Notes: a model not told the origin generated them from the letters alone. Numbered from the stretch's first letter, positions 12,515 through 24,467 are shown. The stretch: DNA of 64,000 nucleotides from Aquila chrysaetos chrysaetos (GCF_900496995.4 NC_044018.1:8704501-8768500); one strand, 5' to 3'. Numbers and translations are program-made.

Positions 12515-15500
12515 ATGTAGGCACGTGCACATATGTAAGCACCCCCGACTGGAGGAGCCTGGGTCTAAAAGACACAGAAATAACTGAATGGTAGGGAAGC
12601 TGGGAAATGACGTGGGAATTAATCATTAGGCACTGATTAACACACTTGCTTAGTTGTATCATATTTGGTTATTTGTATTGATATATCTATAACCAGATGG
12701 TGATGTTTAAACATTTGTTTGGTATTTAAAATTGTTCCACAATGTTTTGCACAGACAAATGTTGATACGACTCATTCTGGGTGCATTCAGTAAACAAGGA
12801 GTCTATGGTGACTGACTTAGACGTAGAAGAGAAACTTTCAGTAACTAATCCCAGTGAAATGGACTTTGACCTGAATGTAGAGTCCTGTTCCAGTTCCTGG
12901 GTTGCTCAGAATTTGCTCCACAGGGATCAGACTCCCACCTGCACCCCCTCTTCTGGTACCAACAGCTGATGTTTTGAAGAGCTGTATTAGACTACATGTC
13001 TTATGTAGGTTGGAGCTTATCCTAAGAGACTTACAAAGGTTTCCACAGCGAGGCTATGGAATACTGAGGATTTAAGCACACAATTCAAAAGTATTTAGCT
13101 CTTAGCTGGTGCTCTAAGGACTAGAACTGGCTACTTTGTGCATGCAGTAGATACGGTCGTGTTACCTGTTACACAGACTAAATCAGACCTCTTTCCTGCA
13201 CTGGTTGTCGTCATCCTGGCACCATCTGTACTTTGAGGGGCACTGCTAACTCCTGCTTGCCTCAGGGAAGAAGCAGCTGAGAAATGGGAAGGGATTTTTT
13301 TTTCTTGACCTGCCTTTGGGTATTGTGCTGGGCAAGTTGAAGGTTGATACAAGTTGTTCTTACAGCCCTAGAAGGCATGTAATCTACTGAGACATGTCTT
13401 TAGTACAAATGTGCATTGTCCCTTGTACGGACAACAAAGCGAGATAAGTCATAGAATACGGACCTAGCCAGTCCTACAGCACTGAAGTGCCAGCAAGAGT
13501 GTCGGCCAACTTGAAACTGGGGGCTTAAAAATGGGGGCTTAAAGATGAGTCAGTATGTTAAGTATTTTACTGCAATATACAGTATTATAAAAGGGCAAAA
13601 AGCCCTGCAGAAACAAATGCACAGCATCATATATGTGCAGGGAAGTACTTCAGAAAAATTAACACATTACTGAGACATTGTTGCTGGAATAACAACATCC
13701 TCCCCCCCTTTAGAGTGTCAAACTCAATTTCTGTTTCCGAGGACAGAAGACCACTGGGTCAGCCTGGGATGTCCCAGAGAATTTTTTTTCACCATCATAT
13801 TAGGCCATGTCTCATTGTTATTCTTCACTGAATTGTCACATGGAGAGTTGAATCTGAGTTCATTTGTCTTAGATTAAGGACGGTTTCAACTTCGGAGATT
13901 TATAGGGCTTTCTCCAAATTTATTGCAACTTTTTTTCTGCAATGCTAGTGCACTGACATTGGACCACATGGACGCAGTAATCTTTCATCTGCCTGAACAG
14001 TTGCAAAGCTGAATATCCAGTTTCCTTCCACTTTTTAGCTCTGTTTAGTGCATGTGGATAACACTAGCTGCTCCCTCTCCACATACTTCAAGCCATTTTC
14101 GAATACTGTTGCACTCCACATTGACCACAGTACGGCATATGGCATACATCCTCACCACTTAATAATACCGAGATTGTGCTCAAACTGTGGCCAGAAATCA
14201 GGCTGCTTAAAAGAGTGCTTCTGCAGTGTTGTGGCTGCCTGCTGATGTTATATCACTGTTTTTTTGGATATGTGGTGGCTATGTAAGCCTCCGGTGGCAC
14301 TATGTCCTTATGGAAGGTGAAAGCTTGGAGACTGTGATCATGGCAAGGAGTAGGAACTACCGTGTGGGGCAGTGCCACGTTGTGACACGTGCGGTGCACA
14401 CAGAATAAAGCTATGGTTGCCACTCTGAAACAGGACTAAAAAAGATGAATAAAATAATTCCTCTGTCTCAAATGGGCTGGAAACATGTTAGGAACAAACG
14501 CCAGAAAGTGGATCTGGGTTAACATTTGGAAACTGCATACATGTCTGAAGGGTGGTTTAAGCAGTTCTATTTTCGCTTTGAAAGGGAGCAGGAGCACTCT
14601 CTCAGTCCATTCTTAGCTGACAGGATCACAACTGTAAGGGGGGGCAATGAATACTAAGGCTTAGTAGCTTATTAAATTGCTCCAGTTATGTCACTGTTTG
14701 AATATGGCAGAAAGCTGAACTGAAGTCATTTAGATGCCTTTGAAAAATTGTTTTTGTGGCTTCAGGTTTTAGGGCAGCTTTCCTGGGGTAATTTAGCCTT
14801 CAGACAGCAAAGAGATATTTCAGATAGATACTGATTTACAGTTTGCCATAGGTAGGCTGTTATCTCCTCGCCGTATGATACACTGTTGGGTACAAATTAG
14901 GAAGTTTGCTAGTAGTCAGCAATCAGCCGTGGATTACAGCAGCATTAGATCCTAACTAACAATCCTTGCACCTAAGTAAGTTCTGCAGAATTTACAAAAA
15001 TTGTGCTGTCAGCTGAAGACGCAGGTAGGACTTTGCCTTGTATTTGTGTGTGCTGTGTATTACTTAGCTTTCCTTCCAAAAAATTCAGGCATGAAAAGTG
15101 AATTGAGATTACAGAAACAACTGGATATTTCAGGTGGGCAGAAAAACAGAGCTACTCTACTCCCTTTGGGTGAACGTCAAAACTAGTGGGTCAGCCATGG
15201 GTGTGAACAGGGACAAGCAAATCCAACATCTCACTAAATAAGAGACATTAGTTCCTTGCTTAATTGAACATAGTGATCTTTCTCCCTACAAGCTGATGGC
15301 TTTGAAGCCATTTAGTTTTCTTTGAAAGTAGTAATTCTGGTGAGAATACAGCTGGTGAATTTTTATCATAGTTATATCATAGGTGTATCACTTTCCTAAT
15401 CTTAGTTCATGGGCAGTATCTTTCATGTGACTGGACTTCATGGTATAATAAACAGTCTTTCTAACTATCCGTGTCTAACTGTTTTATTTGTAGCAACTGA

Positions 15501-17113
15501 GGTATTAGAAAGCAAGAAGCTTACATACTTTTTTTTTTGTGAGCAGTCATCCAAAATGGGATGAAGAATGTCTTTCCAATTAATTAATTTCTCTCGCATT
15601 CCTATTAGATAGAAGCTGTTGACTCTACTCCTTCTCAGCTATAAAGGTAAGATATTTGAATGGCTCTGTGAAATCTATTTTTAATCATATTGCACAAAGC
15701 ACCTGGTTTAGCTCTTGCTAACATTGGTTTAAATTAGAAGGATCTCTGTTAAATTCATTAAAACCTATGATGATTTGGGTTAAAACCTAAAATATAATGA
15801 AACTAGGCTAAGTCAAAATAGAACAGACTTATGTAATTGCAGACATAATTGTTCCACTGCCTTTCCTAAGTCGTGAAATATGCTACTGTCTGAAGTTTTT
15901 CTACAGAAAGGTATCAACACCATATATTATCTGCAACACATTTATTTTTAGAGGGCCATAGCCTTTTTCATTTCTTTGACATAGTGGAAAATCTTGAAGT
16001 CTGGATCAATCTGTCTTAAAATCAGGGCACTGAGCCCAGTCCTAAACTCTTTCTCTTTTATTAGGCCAAATAATCCTCCTTTTCTAAGTACAAATTTACT
16101 TATCTGGTTTTACATCCATTCCTCCATCCATGTACTAATAAAACCCTCATCAGTGCAGAATTTCAGGGCTCCATTGAACATTTCTACTAGTCTTTAAAAG
16201 ACAAGAACTTTAGTAACCCCATTTACTGTAATTTCAGTGCTGTAACTGAACTACCTTCAGCTCCATGTTTTCTGCAGAAATCTGATCACATCTGGATAAG
16301 GGTAATTTAACAGGTACTTTCTCCTCCCTTTTCCTCCCCTACTTATCTGATACTGTTAAACACTCAGCTTTGTTCTCTTTTACTTTATGACTTTGTGGCT
16401 CTAATGGCAAATCACATTATATTTCACCTTCTTTGGTGTAGCTTTCTGAAGGTTTGCATTCTTCAGAGCTCCTTGTTTTGATCTTTCATAATGCCATGTG
16501 ACTGAAGGGGAAAATGATAAGCCAAGAGACACTCTTTAAACTGTCCCACTGGTGAATTTCTGCCCATCTGCTTTGACATACACAATAGTGATGAATGCCA
16601 CTTTGCCTAGAACTGCTGTACCTAGGGTTTTTTTACTAATGTATTTTTATTTATAGTAAGATAACGTTGATATAAAGATGGAGCAATAGATGTAGAGATA
16701 ACATCAATTACTAATTATTTTTATGCTTATGTAAAGCCACAGAAAGAAAATGGGGTGCTTTCTCATGACATAAAAGACAGAGTTTTGCTTTCTTTGTAAG
16801 AAGTTGCAGACTCTGACCAATATTTTTGGAGCTGTATGGATGTCTAATGGTGCAGCCAAGGACTGCTGAGGGGGGTTTTCAGCAATATTCCCTTGTCTTT
16901 TTGAAAATACCAGTGGACTCTTATCTGTATTTTTAATAGACTACCTCCCTTTCCAAGTAAAGCCCCGGGCACCTAATCCAGCACTTGCTGAAGAAATCAG
17001 TGCAAAGATTAACCAAATGGGATTCAACTGCCTGAACACAGGTGTGTTTTTAGATGACCAACGATATTTTACCTGGCCTCTAGCTGTTTCTCTGCCAGGT
17101 TGTCCTGTTGGTC

Positions 17114-17243
17114 CTAAAAGGCTCTGCCTTTAGTCCTGTGGCATTTCTGTCACCCTGCCAAAATCCCTCAGATGCCCTAGGGCATCTGTGATCAGGTGCC
17201 TGAATTACATAAAGGGTTTGCTCTGAATTGCCCTGTGGCAATT
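17114..17243. repeat. Cluster of three short inverted repeats
   Basis: Three hairpins follow one another. 17114-17133 pairs CTAAAAGGC with GCCTTTAG with one bulged base. 17169-17188 is a perfect 20-bp palindrome with half-site CAGATGCCCT. About 17227-17244 pairs AATTGCC with GGCAATT across a 4-base loop. The cluster may be the remnant of a palindromic transposable element or a structured non-coding segment. Confidence 0.55.
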
Positions 17244-17878
17244 TCTCAAAGCCCGGATCAGATTCTAGGGAGTCTGAAGAATTTTTAACATTGACTTTCA
17301 TGGAGGAAGAGATCCACAGTTAGGATGAAAAACACAGTTCTTGATCCTTCAGAATAACTATGCAGGTTAAGTGTGTGGGTATCTCTGTGGTCACAGCGAC
17401 TACATACTGTACTCTGGGTGAGAATTTCATGCAAAGAGTTGCTGACATTTTCATCATAAATATGAGATAATATAAAGGAGAGCTAAATTCTCCCCTTTGG
17501 ACTAAATAAAATACAAAGCTACATGTACGTAGATCTGAGGGTAGAAATTGGCTTTGATGTGCTGTTCTCTGCTTCTGAGCAGAAAGTGAAAACAGCCATA
17601 TGTCTGTCCTGGTTTTTTGGATGGGATAGAGTTAATTTTCTTCCTAGTAGCTGGTATAGTGCTATGTTTTGGATTTAGTATGAGAAGAATGTTGATAACA
17701 AACTGATGTTTTTAGTTGTTGCTAAATAGTGTTTATACTAAGTCAAAGATTTTTCAGCTTCTCACGCCCAGCCAGCAAGAAGGCTGGAGGGGAACAAGAA
17801 GTTGGGAGGGGACACAGCCAGGGCAGCTGACCCAAACTGGCCAAAGGGATATTTCATACCATATGATGTCATGTCCAC

Positions 17879-17886
17879 TATATAAA
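17879..17886 (+). promoter_or_regulatory. TATA box of solo LTR A2
   Basis: TATATAAA lies about 275 bases into the LTR, in the place expected at the U3/R junction. The sister LTR has lost the match, so this copy is the one more likely to keep some promoter ability. Confidence 0.55.
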
Positions 17887-18073
17887 CTGGGGGCAGTTGG
17901 CCGGGAGGGGTGGATTGCTTCTCAGGGACTGGCTTAACATTGGTCAGCGGGTGGTGAGCAATTGCATTGTGCATCACTTGTCATTCTTGGGTTATATTTC
18001 ACTCTCTTTTTGTTATCTTCTTTTTCATTACTATTCTTCTTATTATAATAATATATTTTTTAAAATTTCAATT

Positions 18074-18079
18074 ATTAAA
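18074..18079 (+). promoter_or_regulatory. Polyadenylation signal variant ATTAAA in LTR A2
   Basis: ATTAAA follows a T/A-rich stretch and is conserved with 9551-9556 in the related LTR, so it is the likely R-region polyadenylation signal. Confidence 0.45.
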
Positions 18080-18212
18080 CTGTTCTCATCTCAGCCCATG
18101 AGTTTTACTTGTTTTTGATTCTCATCCCCATCCCACTGGGGTGGAATGGGGGGAGCAAGCGAGCGGCTGCAGGGTGCTTAGTTGCTGGCTGGTGTTAAAC
18201 CACAGCAATGAC

Positions 18213-19895
18213 TCATAATTTCCAGGCAGAGACTCATATGCTACTAACCACATCTCCACTCTAACATCACAGTACAGAACAGCCTCTTAAACAGAAAGGA
18301 AATCCCTCATCTGGCATGAATGGCCCCTGCAATTTAGGCCCTTTATTTCAATACCCGTCCCTGTAGGTTACCCTATATACAGGGCATAAAGGTCTTTTTG
18401 AAAGCTGTCTACAATCTGAGGAGCCATTTAGGGTTTGGTCCCAGGGGCTTGGAGGCTTTACCAGCCTCAAAGCTCTCATAACATTGCTGCCTGTTCTACG
18501 AGAGAAGGTAAACCAGTGCTAACACACTGCCCTGGTAGGACAAGCAAATGTCACCACTGGGCATTTGCCCCTTCCCTTGGACAATCCCGTTTTGGATTGC
18601 CTGAAATGCACACTTGTGAGGGTGAAGCATGCACTGCTATCCAGTACTGTGCGGGTGTTTTGTTTCACGTACACAGTAACACCATTCTTGGGCGCTCATG
18701 ATGCTCAAGAGTGCCTTTAAATGCAACTGTTCCAGGAAAAGACCTCTTTAGAAATATCATAGAGCTCAAAGTTTATCCTGGCTGCCTTCTTTCTGCTAGG
18801 TACCAGTCTGCATATTCTGCTCGAGTTTTCAGAACAAAGATGATTTCTTTGTTTCTTGAGCATCATCAAAAGCAATAACAGCTCTGGAGGACACATTATA
18901 TGATAATAATAAAATGTACTCAGTACTGCCTTAAATGTTATGCAGTCATTTATACCTGTGTGAAAAATGGCTGCAAACTGGCTGTAAAACTCTCCTCTGA
19001 CCTATGCCTATCAGTGAGGAATTCTGCCTTGGGACCTTTCTATATACAGTTTTCATGGAGTGGAGGAAAAGTGCAAGGCAGTTGAGCGTCTGACTTCTCT
19101 TTCTCCACGGTGTTAGTTTTGCATTTAATCATGCCACTCTGTTGTCTTGAAAGCATGAGGAACTCTGTAAACAAATGTATTGATGATGCACAAGTGCTAA
19201 TAGATTCATTCACATTCTTTTTACTGTGCTGGCTGTGCAAAACTAAAAAGAGCGAAAAGCAGCAACTTAGTTTGCCAACAAGTAAATGCATAATCCCTGA
19301 ATGCACTAGGAAAGCTATCCATTGAGGAAGAAAGCAACATGTTTGCAGACTCCATTTTTATGCTTCAATTTGTTCTTCCTAGCAGGTCACACCCAATTAT
19401 CGGGTGATTTGTTAAACCTGTCACTGCATACAAATCTGCTGCCATCCTCCTTGAGGACGGGGATTTTTGAAATAGTTGACTGTAGACTTTATTCTATTTG
19501 AATGGTTGGAGAGATGTGCTTTTTTTTTTTTGTGGGTTGGTTTTTTTTTTTTGATTAAAGTAGTCTAAAAGCCAAAATACAGGGAAGTTAAATTGTGGGA
19601 GAAAAGAGCCTTAAGACTGCATCCCTTTGCTTTCCTAAACAATTTTCTAGCTCATTTTTAGTAGCATGACTGTATTATTGATTAAAGTAAACTATAATAT
19701 ACAGCCCTTATCTTACAGAAGAAAATGCAGATCACTCATCCTTTCTTCTGTTAATACTTGCAGCTACTGGAATGTGGAGTCTGTAATGCTATACGCAGAA
19801 AAATATCTATATTCATCGATGTACATTGCATCATGTTTTTCAGCATCAGTAACCTAATACAGATAGGAAATAATTTACATACACACTCCTTTTCA
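18213..19895. other. Non-coding stretch, no gene seen
   Basis: Unique AT-rich DNA. T-runs interrupted by a G-rich spacer occur at about 19520-19552. Opposed short open frames at 19040-19325 have no recognisable protein content. Confidence 0.65.
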
Positions 19896-20092
19896 GCCAA
19901 GCACCTTAAAACAACTCTCTAAACATAAATTAAGCTTCACAGCTTCCTGGTGAGTGAGGGAAAGTTGTTATCCTGATTTCACATGTGGGATAACTGAGGA
20001 ACATAGAAGATGTGAAGCTTGCCAAGTCCACAAAGAAAGTCTTGTGGAAATGGGGATGGAATGCAGATGACTGGGCTCCCTGTCCTCTTTGT
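19896..20092 (+). repeat. MIR/CORE-SINE-like element
   Basis: It carries the landmarks of the MIR-type repeat in correct order. GCCAAGCACCTTA is followed by a TTATCCTGATTTCACATG block (family form: ttatccccattttacagatg) and GGATAACTGAGGAACA (family form: ggaaactgaggcaca). Then come AGCTTGCCAAGTCCACA (family form: acttgcccaaggtcaca) and GGAAATGGGGATGGAATGCA (family form: gcagagctgggattcgaac). Divergence is high and there is no target duplication, as expected for a very old copy. It is longer and more complete than the fragment at 6171-6255. Confidence 0.7.
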
Positions 20093-22403
20093 TACACATA
20101 AAACATCACTTCTCCCCAGAGGCATGACTGTTAATAGATACTCTGAGGTTGGTATTGAAGTGAATATGCATCATAGCTATATTGTGAAGAAGGTGGATAT
20201 GTCTAAAATACTGGTCAAGAGTTGTTTTGTTTCTCAATAGGAAAAACCCAAACAAAAAAACTCGACAATGCATTAAGGACTTGTGGCTTCTCTGTGTAGT
20301 TATGTGACGTGACTTCTGTGGTCATCATCTTTAGGGTATTCCTAAGTGCTTTTGACAGCACAGGTTGTGCTCCCTTCTGATCTGTGTTGACATGACAAAT
20401 CTGGGGAGGATTTCCTGTTGCTGTAAGTCAGAATAGCACCAGCCAGAATACCTTGAATAGAAGGATGTCAATGTGCATGATATTTGTGGAATATTTTCAG
20501 CATATTTTCTCATCCCACATTTTGTTTCCAGATGCCAACAATTGATGCTAGATTTCTAAATACTTTTTTAGAAAGCAGTTTCATTGTTGTATTTTCTTTG
20601 AGACTATTTTTAAAGAAGGTTGGCAGCCTGATTGAAAATTCATTAAAAAAGGAGAAAAGAAAAAGGGAATGTGTTCTTTTAACAATTTAGAGGGCTAAAA
20701 GTCTTCAGAATAATACACAACTTATTGGTTTCTCTGATATAATTCATTGGACCACCTGCTGCCCAAGGACATCTGCTAAGCTATAGAGTTGAACTAACTT
20801 CGATCATGCAAAAGAGAGATTGGACTGTGCACTTTCCTCCAGTGACTGGAAAATGGTTACCAAGTGGGGGGGAATTGGCATATGTGATCTGTTTCTACTG
20901 TGCTGCTTGACTAGGTACTGATAATTCAGCAATCTGACAGGCTATGGCTGGGGAGAACAGCACAGTCATCTTAGATTATCTCTTTTAGCCTAAAATGCAA
21001 CAAGAGAAAATATAAGAAGTTGTGACTGAAGTGAAAATAAAATAAAATAAATAAAAGCATAAATGATATCACTCTCCTAATGAAAGGCTCTCATCTTTTC
21101 ATTGTATTTAATTTGTGAAGCATGAGATGAGAAATCCAGAACTGCCAAGTTAGTTCAGGAAAGAAGTGGAAAAATGAATTGAAAATTTGAGAAACTTTTT
21201 TCTAGTAGTATAAAATGACATTTAAAAAACCAACAACAACCAAAGCATCATTTTATGTGATGTGCAGCCATTGCTGGGACTGGAACTGGAATCTGAATGA
21301 TTTTGACTCATTGTTCTCCAGGTACCAGGGAGCCCTGTAGGAACACCGTGGAGGACAGTGCAAAAGCTGAGGCAGTATTATCCTAGCTGACAAATCAAAC
21401 TTTGAAAAGACGAACTGTTCTTTATAGCACAAGGGTCATTCGTTTGTACTGAGTGATCATTGCAGAGGCAGGAGACAGCTGGTGGCAATGGGAAATAATC
21501 AACCAATTCCTTTAACAACTGGCTGCTGTGTGTTTACTTTGGCATGCATATATATACATGTAAGTATACACTGCAGTATTTTAAAATGTATGTATGTCTC
21601 TGTGTGTCTGTGCTTATTACTGTCATCTTGTGAAATCAGTCCTTTCATGAAATAATTAAAGGTTTCAGGTATTTTTGCCAACTGACTGGCATTACAGGTG
21701 TTCTGGATGATATGCCTGTTTCACTTGGTTTTATAAACTGACAGAAGGTGAATCCTGGCATTATCCATGTGCTTTCACACTGTGGTTATGTGGGAAATAA
21801 TGTCTCTAGCCACTTCTTACTATTCAGGGAATTAATAAACAACAGCAGTGACACAAAGCAAAAGAGCAGTCATGCGTGTTTCAGTCCTTTGGAAATTCCC
21901 TAGCCATGGGACAACGTGCCCTTTTGTTGACTCTCCTTCTGGGAACTTTCTTACACTCAGAATTTCTCCAAGTAGGTTGTCTCCTTTTAATATCTGTATT
22001 CTTTGTAGGTTATTTCTTGCAATTTGTTCATTGGAGTGTGAAGGAGAAGCTGTTGTTCTTTGGGTGGGAGTCTCTTCTGTTTGGCTCCCACACAGCACCA
22101 AAATCATGCTTATATCCAGAGGTGCTTCAGGAGATTAGTGGGTTCGTTTCAGATAATCAGGACACATTAAGATTCAAAAATTCCAGGAAGGGCTGGTGCG
22201 TGAGTGACCCAGGACTCCTGCTGTTCTGGTGTTAGTCTGTGGTGGAGCAGGATGCTAGAAATTGCTCCAAAGTTAGCAATTTGGGAGAGGGTAAGATTGA
22301 CCTGGAGAAAACCAACTCCCTCCCTCCCTTCCAGGTGTGTGGCAGGGTCTCAGGGCACATCTGAAGCTGCTCCTATGACTCCATCTCTTGTCTCCAATCA
22401 ATT

Positions 22404-22420
22404 AAAAAAAAAAAAAAAAA
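22404..22420 (+). repeat. Poly-A tract
   Basis: Seventeen consecutive A residues. There is no flanking duplication or recognisable cDNA-like sequence upstream, so I do not call it the tail of a processed pseudogene. Confidence 0.8.
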
Positions 22421-23444
22421 GAATCATAAGGCCAGAAAGTCTCAGCAATCTTCATTGTTGTTGGTGGACCTGTCACTGGATCTGCACCTGTTTTCCTTTG
22501 CCTCCTATCGCAAATAGATGTTTCCTCACTTTGAGAGGCAGTGGGTACTCTGCCATAACAGCAGCACTCTTCAGAGTTTTTGCAGCTGAGACTGCTCCCC
22601 TGGACCATGGTCTCCACCTGATGGTGCTCATTAATGGAGTCCAGCACACCATCAACTGCTCTCATGGGTTATTCTCCCACGCGCTTTGACGTGGAGCCTT
22701 TCCTTGGCAGGTAAGTGTGAGTCGTAAATTGTAGCCCTAGCAAGGGTTAAACTGTCAGATTATCACTGAAGGGGGAATGCCTTCAGCAAACCTCTGTAGC
22801 AGCACTGAGGGTGGAAGCTGGCTGCAATGAGCTATGTAAGTGAAGGCACTAGCAGGAGGTCACCCTGGTCCCAGGGTAACTACTGGGAGTAGCGCTCGTC
22901 TGCTGCGTGTAGGCAGGACTCAGATTTCCTCTCATGGCTGTAGGGATCCCAACATTACATCGTTAGAGAAGCTTGTGATGTCTCATTTGATAGAAAGGGC
23001 CAAGCAAATTAAAAGGGTGAATGCTGAATCATGAATACAGAGATGGACAAGATATAAACGAGAGGAAAAATTTACTTTCTCTTTGGTATTGTCTAGCCAT
23101 ATACACGTTCAGTTCCCACCCTCGTTCCCCTCCTCTCTGAGCCCCTGTAATCTGTTTTAGGGTGTTTTTTGAAAGCATTTACTTTGTAAAATGAAAAAAA
23201 AAAAATCACTTTCTGAAATAGTCTCAATTTTGAAAACAAATGTTAGCTCTGTGATGTGTATTGCTGTGTAGTTCTAGGTACAAATATGAGCATATAGTTT
23301 TAAAACTAAATGTAATAGAAGCATTGTTTCACTTGTCCCATGATCCAAGAGAAACCAGGTTTAGGCATTTCCCACAGTATCTATCTATGATATCTGGTAA
23401 TTTTCTGAAATAATTGAAAATTTTAGTCATATCTGGGATTGAAG

Positions 23445-23466
23445 CAGTCATTTCATGAAATGACTG
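23445..23466. repeat. Perfect 22-bp palindrome
   Basis: The half-site CAGTCATTTCA is followed without a spacer by its exact complement, giving 11 paired bases on each side. The neighbourhood (23401-23495) repeats related motifs such as TTTTAGTCAT and CTAAAATGACTAG. It could be a dimeric protein-binding site or the centre of an old palindromic element. Confidence 0.85.
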
Positions 23467-23786
23467 AATGTTTTAGACATTTTCTAAAATGACTAGTTTG
23501 CTGTATGGCTACAACATACACACATGCAGATTTATAGAGGAAAGAAGGGGGATCAATGGCTTCAGTCCTATGATTACTCTATTTTCATCTCTCTATCCTC
23601 CTCAGCCTGCTATGGTATCAGTGGCCAGGACTACTCTTCAGTGCTTTGCCTTACAGGAGTTTTCTTTGGCTCTTGGAACAACAAAAAGCTGCCACTGTTT
23701 GTGAATCTTGGGGTAAGTGCCTGTGTCCTGTCTCCCCTGATATAGGAGCCAGCATCCATGTGTTTTTTGCAGCTTGTTGTTTGTGT

Positions 23787-23791
23787 GGAGC
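23787..23791 (+). repeat. Target-site duplication (GGAGC), left copy, of solo LTR B
   Basis: GGAGC precedes the element's terminal TG and is repeated exactly at 24722-24726. Confidence 0.88.
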
Positions 23792-23887
23792 TGTCGCGTC
23801 CCAAAGTTTGAGCTACTCAGGTTCGTGGATTTCCTTTGTCAGAATTAAGGTGAAACGACACCAGGGGAGTTCAAAGAACAATCAACA

Positions 23888-23893
23888 TTTATT
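23888..23893 (-). promoter_or_regulatory. AATAAA polyadenylation signal of solo LTR B
   Basis: AATAAA on the minus strand, about 440 bases downstream of the TATA box and about 97 bases before the LTR end. This gives a long R region and a short U5. Confidence 0.65.
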
Positions 23894-24180
23894 CAACCTA
23901 GCTAACCTTGCCCAAGTACAAGTGAACTTATCAATATGAACCTTGCAACATGTCGTTAAGCCGCTGTTTGAAAAGAGAAGGGAGATGTAGAAAAAGAAAT
24001 GGAAAAAGGAACATGAAATGTATCAGAAGGAGAGTCCTCCTGATGGGTCAGGAGGTTCAGAGCGGACCCCCTTGCTTTCTGGACTCCTTCTCAAAGAGGA
24101 GCCCAGGGGCGGCTAGATCCACTCCTAGTCTCAGACTTGGTCAACGGTTTATGTTTAAAAGGATGAGGTGTAGGGACTGT

Positions 24181-24250
24181 GGAAAAGAGGAGGAAAAGAG
24201 GGAGAGAGAGAAAGAGAGTAAGAAAGAAAGAAAGAAAGAGAGAAGAAAAG
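24181..24250 (+). repeat. Polypurine tract with GAAA microsatellite inside LTR B
   Basis: About 70 bases that are almost entirely A and G, with one T near 24219. They include a run of AAAG units at about 24221-24240. Polypurine-polypyrimidine DNA of this sort can form triplexes and is length-variable. Confidence 0.85.
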
Positions 24251-24330
24251 GGTTTCACCAGTCCTGGGTCCAGCGTTGGTCCAGCCAGGTCCAGTTCCGG
24301 AGGGCGCGCACTGAGAACTCGTTCTCCCTT

Positions 24331-24338
24331 CTTTTATA
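24331..24338 (-). promoter_or_regulatory. TATA box of solo LTR B
   Basis: TATAAAAG on the minus strand, a near-consensus TATA box at the expected U3/R boundary. Minus-strand transcripts would start about 25-30 bases downstream, near 24305. Confidence 0.65.
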
Positions 24339-24467
24339 GTGTGTCAGTTGATGGTCTCGACATGCGCAGTTCCCGTTCCTGGGATTCTCTGGAATCGGTC
24401 AGTGAGCTTTGGGCGGGGGGGGTGTGTTCATTGCGGAGTTGCCTCTCTTTCCCTGCTGGCATGACTG

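Larger units (their letters stand above)
9683..17599. other. Non-coding stretch between two solo LTRs
   Basis: About 8 kb of AT-rich DNA without recognisable genes. It carries T-runs at 12116-12130 and 12360-12375, a TG-rich microsatellite at 12490-12514, a short tandem duplication at about 13518-13543, an E-box-containing CpG patch at about 14371-14400, and a hairpin cluster at 17114-17243. It lacks gag, pol or env-like frames, so it is not the body of a provirus bounded by the two LTRs. The 88-codon frame at 10868-11134 has no recognisable domain. Confidence 0.65.
17605..18207 (+). mobile_element. Solo LTR A2, same family as 9093-9677
   Basis: A 603-bp element with TG...CA ends (TGTCCTGG to CCACAGCA). 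It is flanked by ATGTC at 17600-17604 and ATGAC at 18208-18212, an imperfect 5-bp target duplication matching at 4 of 5 positions. It is homologous throughout to the element at 9093-9677 and in the same orientation. It retains a better promoter, TATATAAA at about 17879-17886, and ATTAAA at 18074-18079 followed by the conserved CTGTTCTCATCTCAGCCCATGA region. There are no viral genes beside it. Its own flanking duplication shows it inserted independently of the upstream copy. This is a common avian repeat type from memory; the exact family name was not checked. Confidence 0.87.
20093..23786. other. Non-coding stretch, no gene seen
   Basis: Unique DNA with an A/T microsatellite at about 21036-21056, an A17 run at 22404-22420, a CT-rich tract near 22316-22332 and a perfect 22-bp palindrome at 23445-23466. 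Open frames at 21876-22235 and 22204-22689 are longer than most here, up to 161 codons. The second one runs through the A17 tract (a lysine run) and neither resembles a known protein. Confidence 0.6.

Noticed and set aside
14371..14400. Cluster of CACGTG/GTGCAC motifs as a regulatory site
   Set aside because: Only a few short palindromic hexamers are present in a small CpG patch, too little to support a regulatory call.
9093..18207. A complete provirus bounded by the two related LTRs
   Set aside because: Each LTR has its own target duplication and no viral internal sequence lies between them.
22404..22420. Poly-A tail of a processed pseudogene
   Set aside because: There is no recognisable coding sequence upstream and no flanking direct repeats.
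22204..22689. 161-codon plus-strand open frame
   Set aside because: It crosses an A17 run giving a lysine string, is matched by open frames on the other strand, and shows no recognisable domain.
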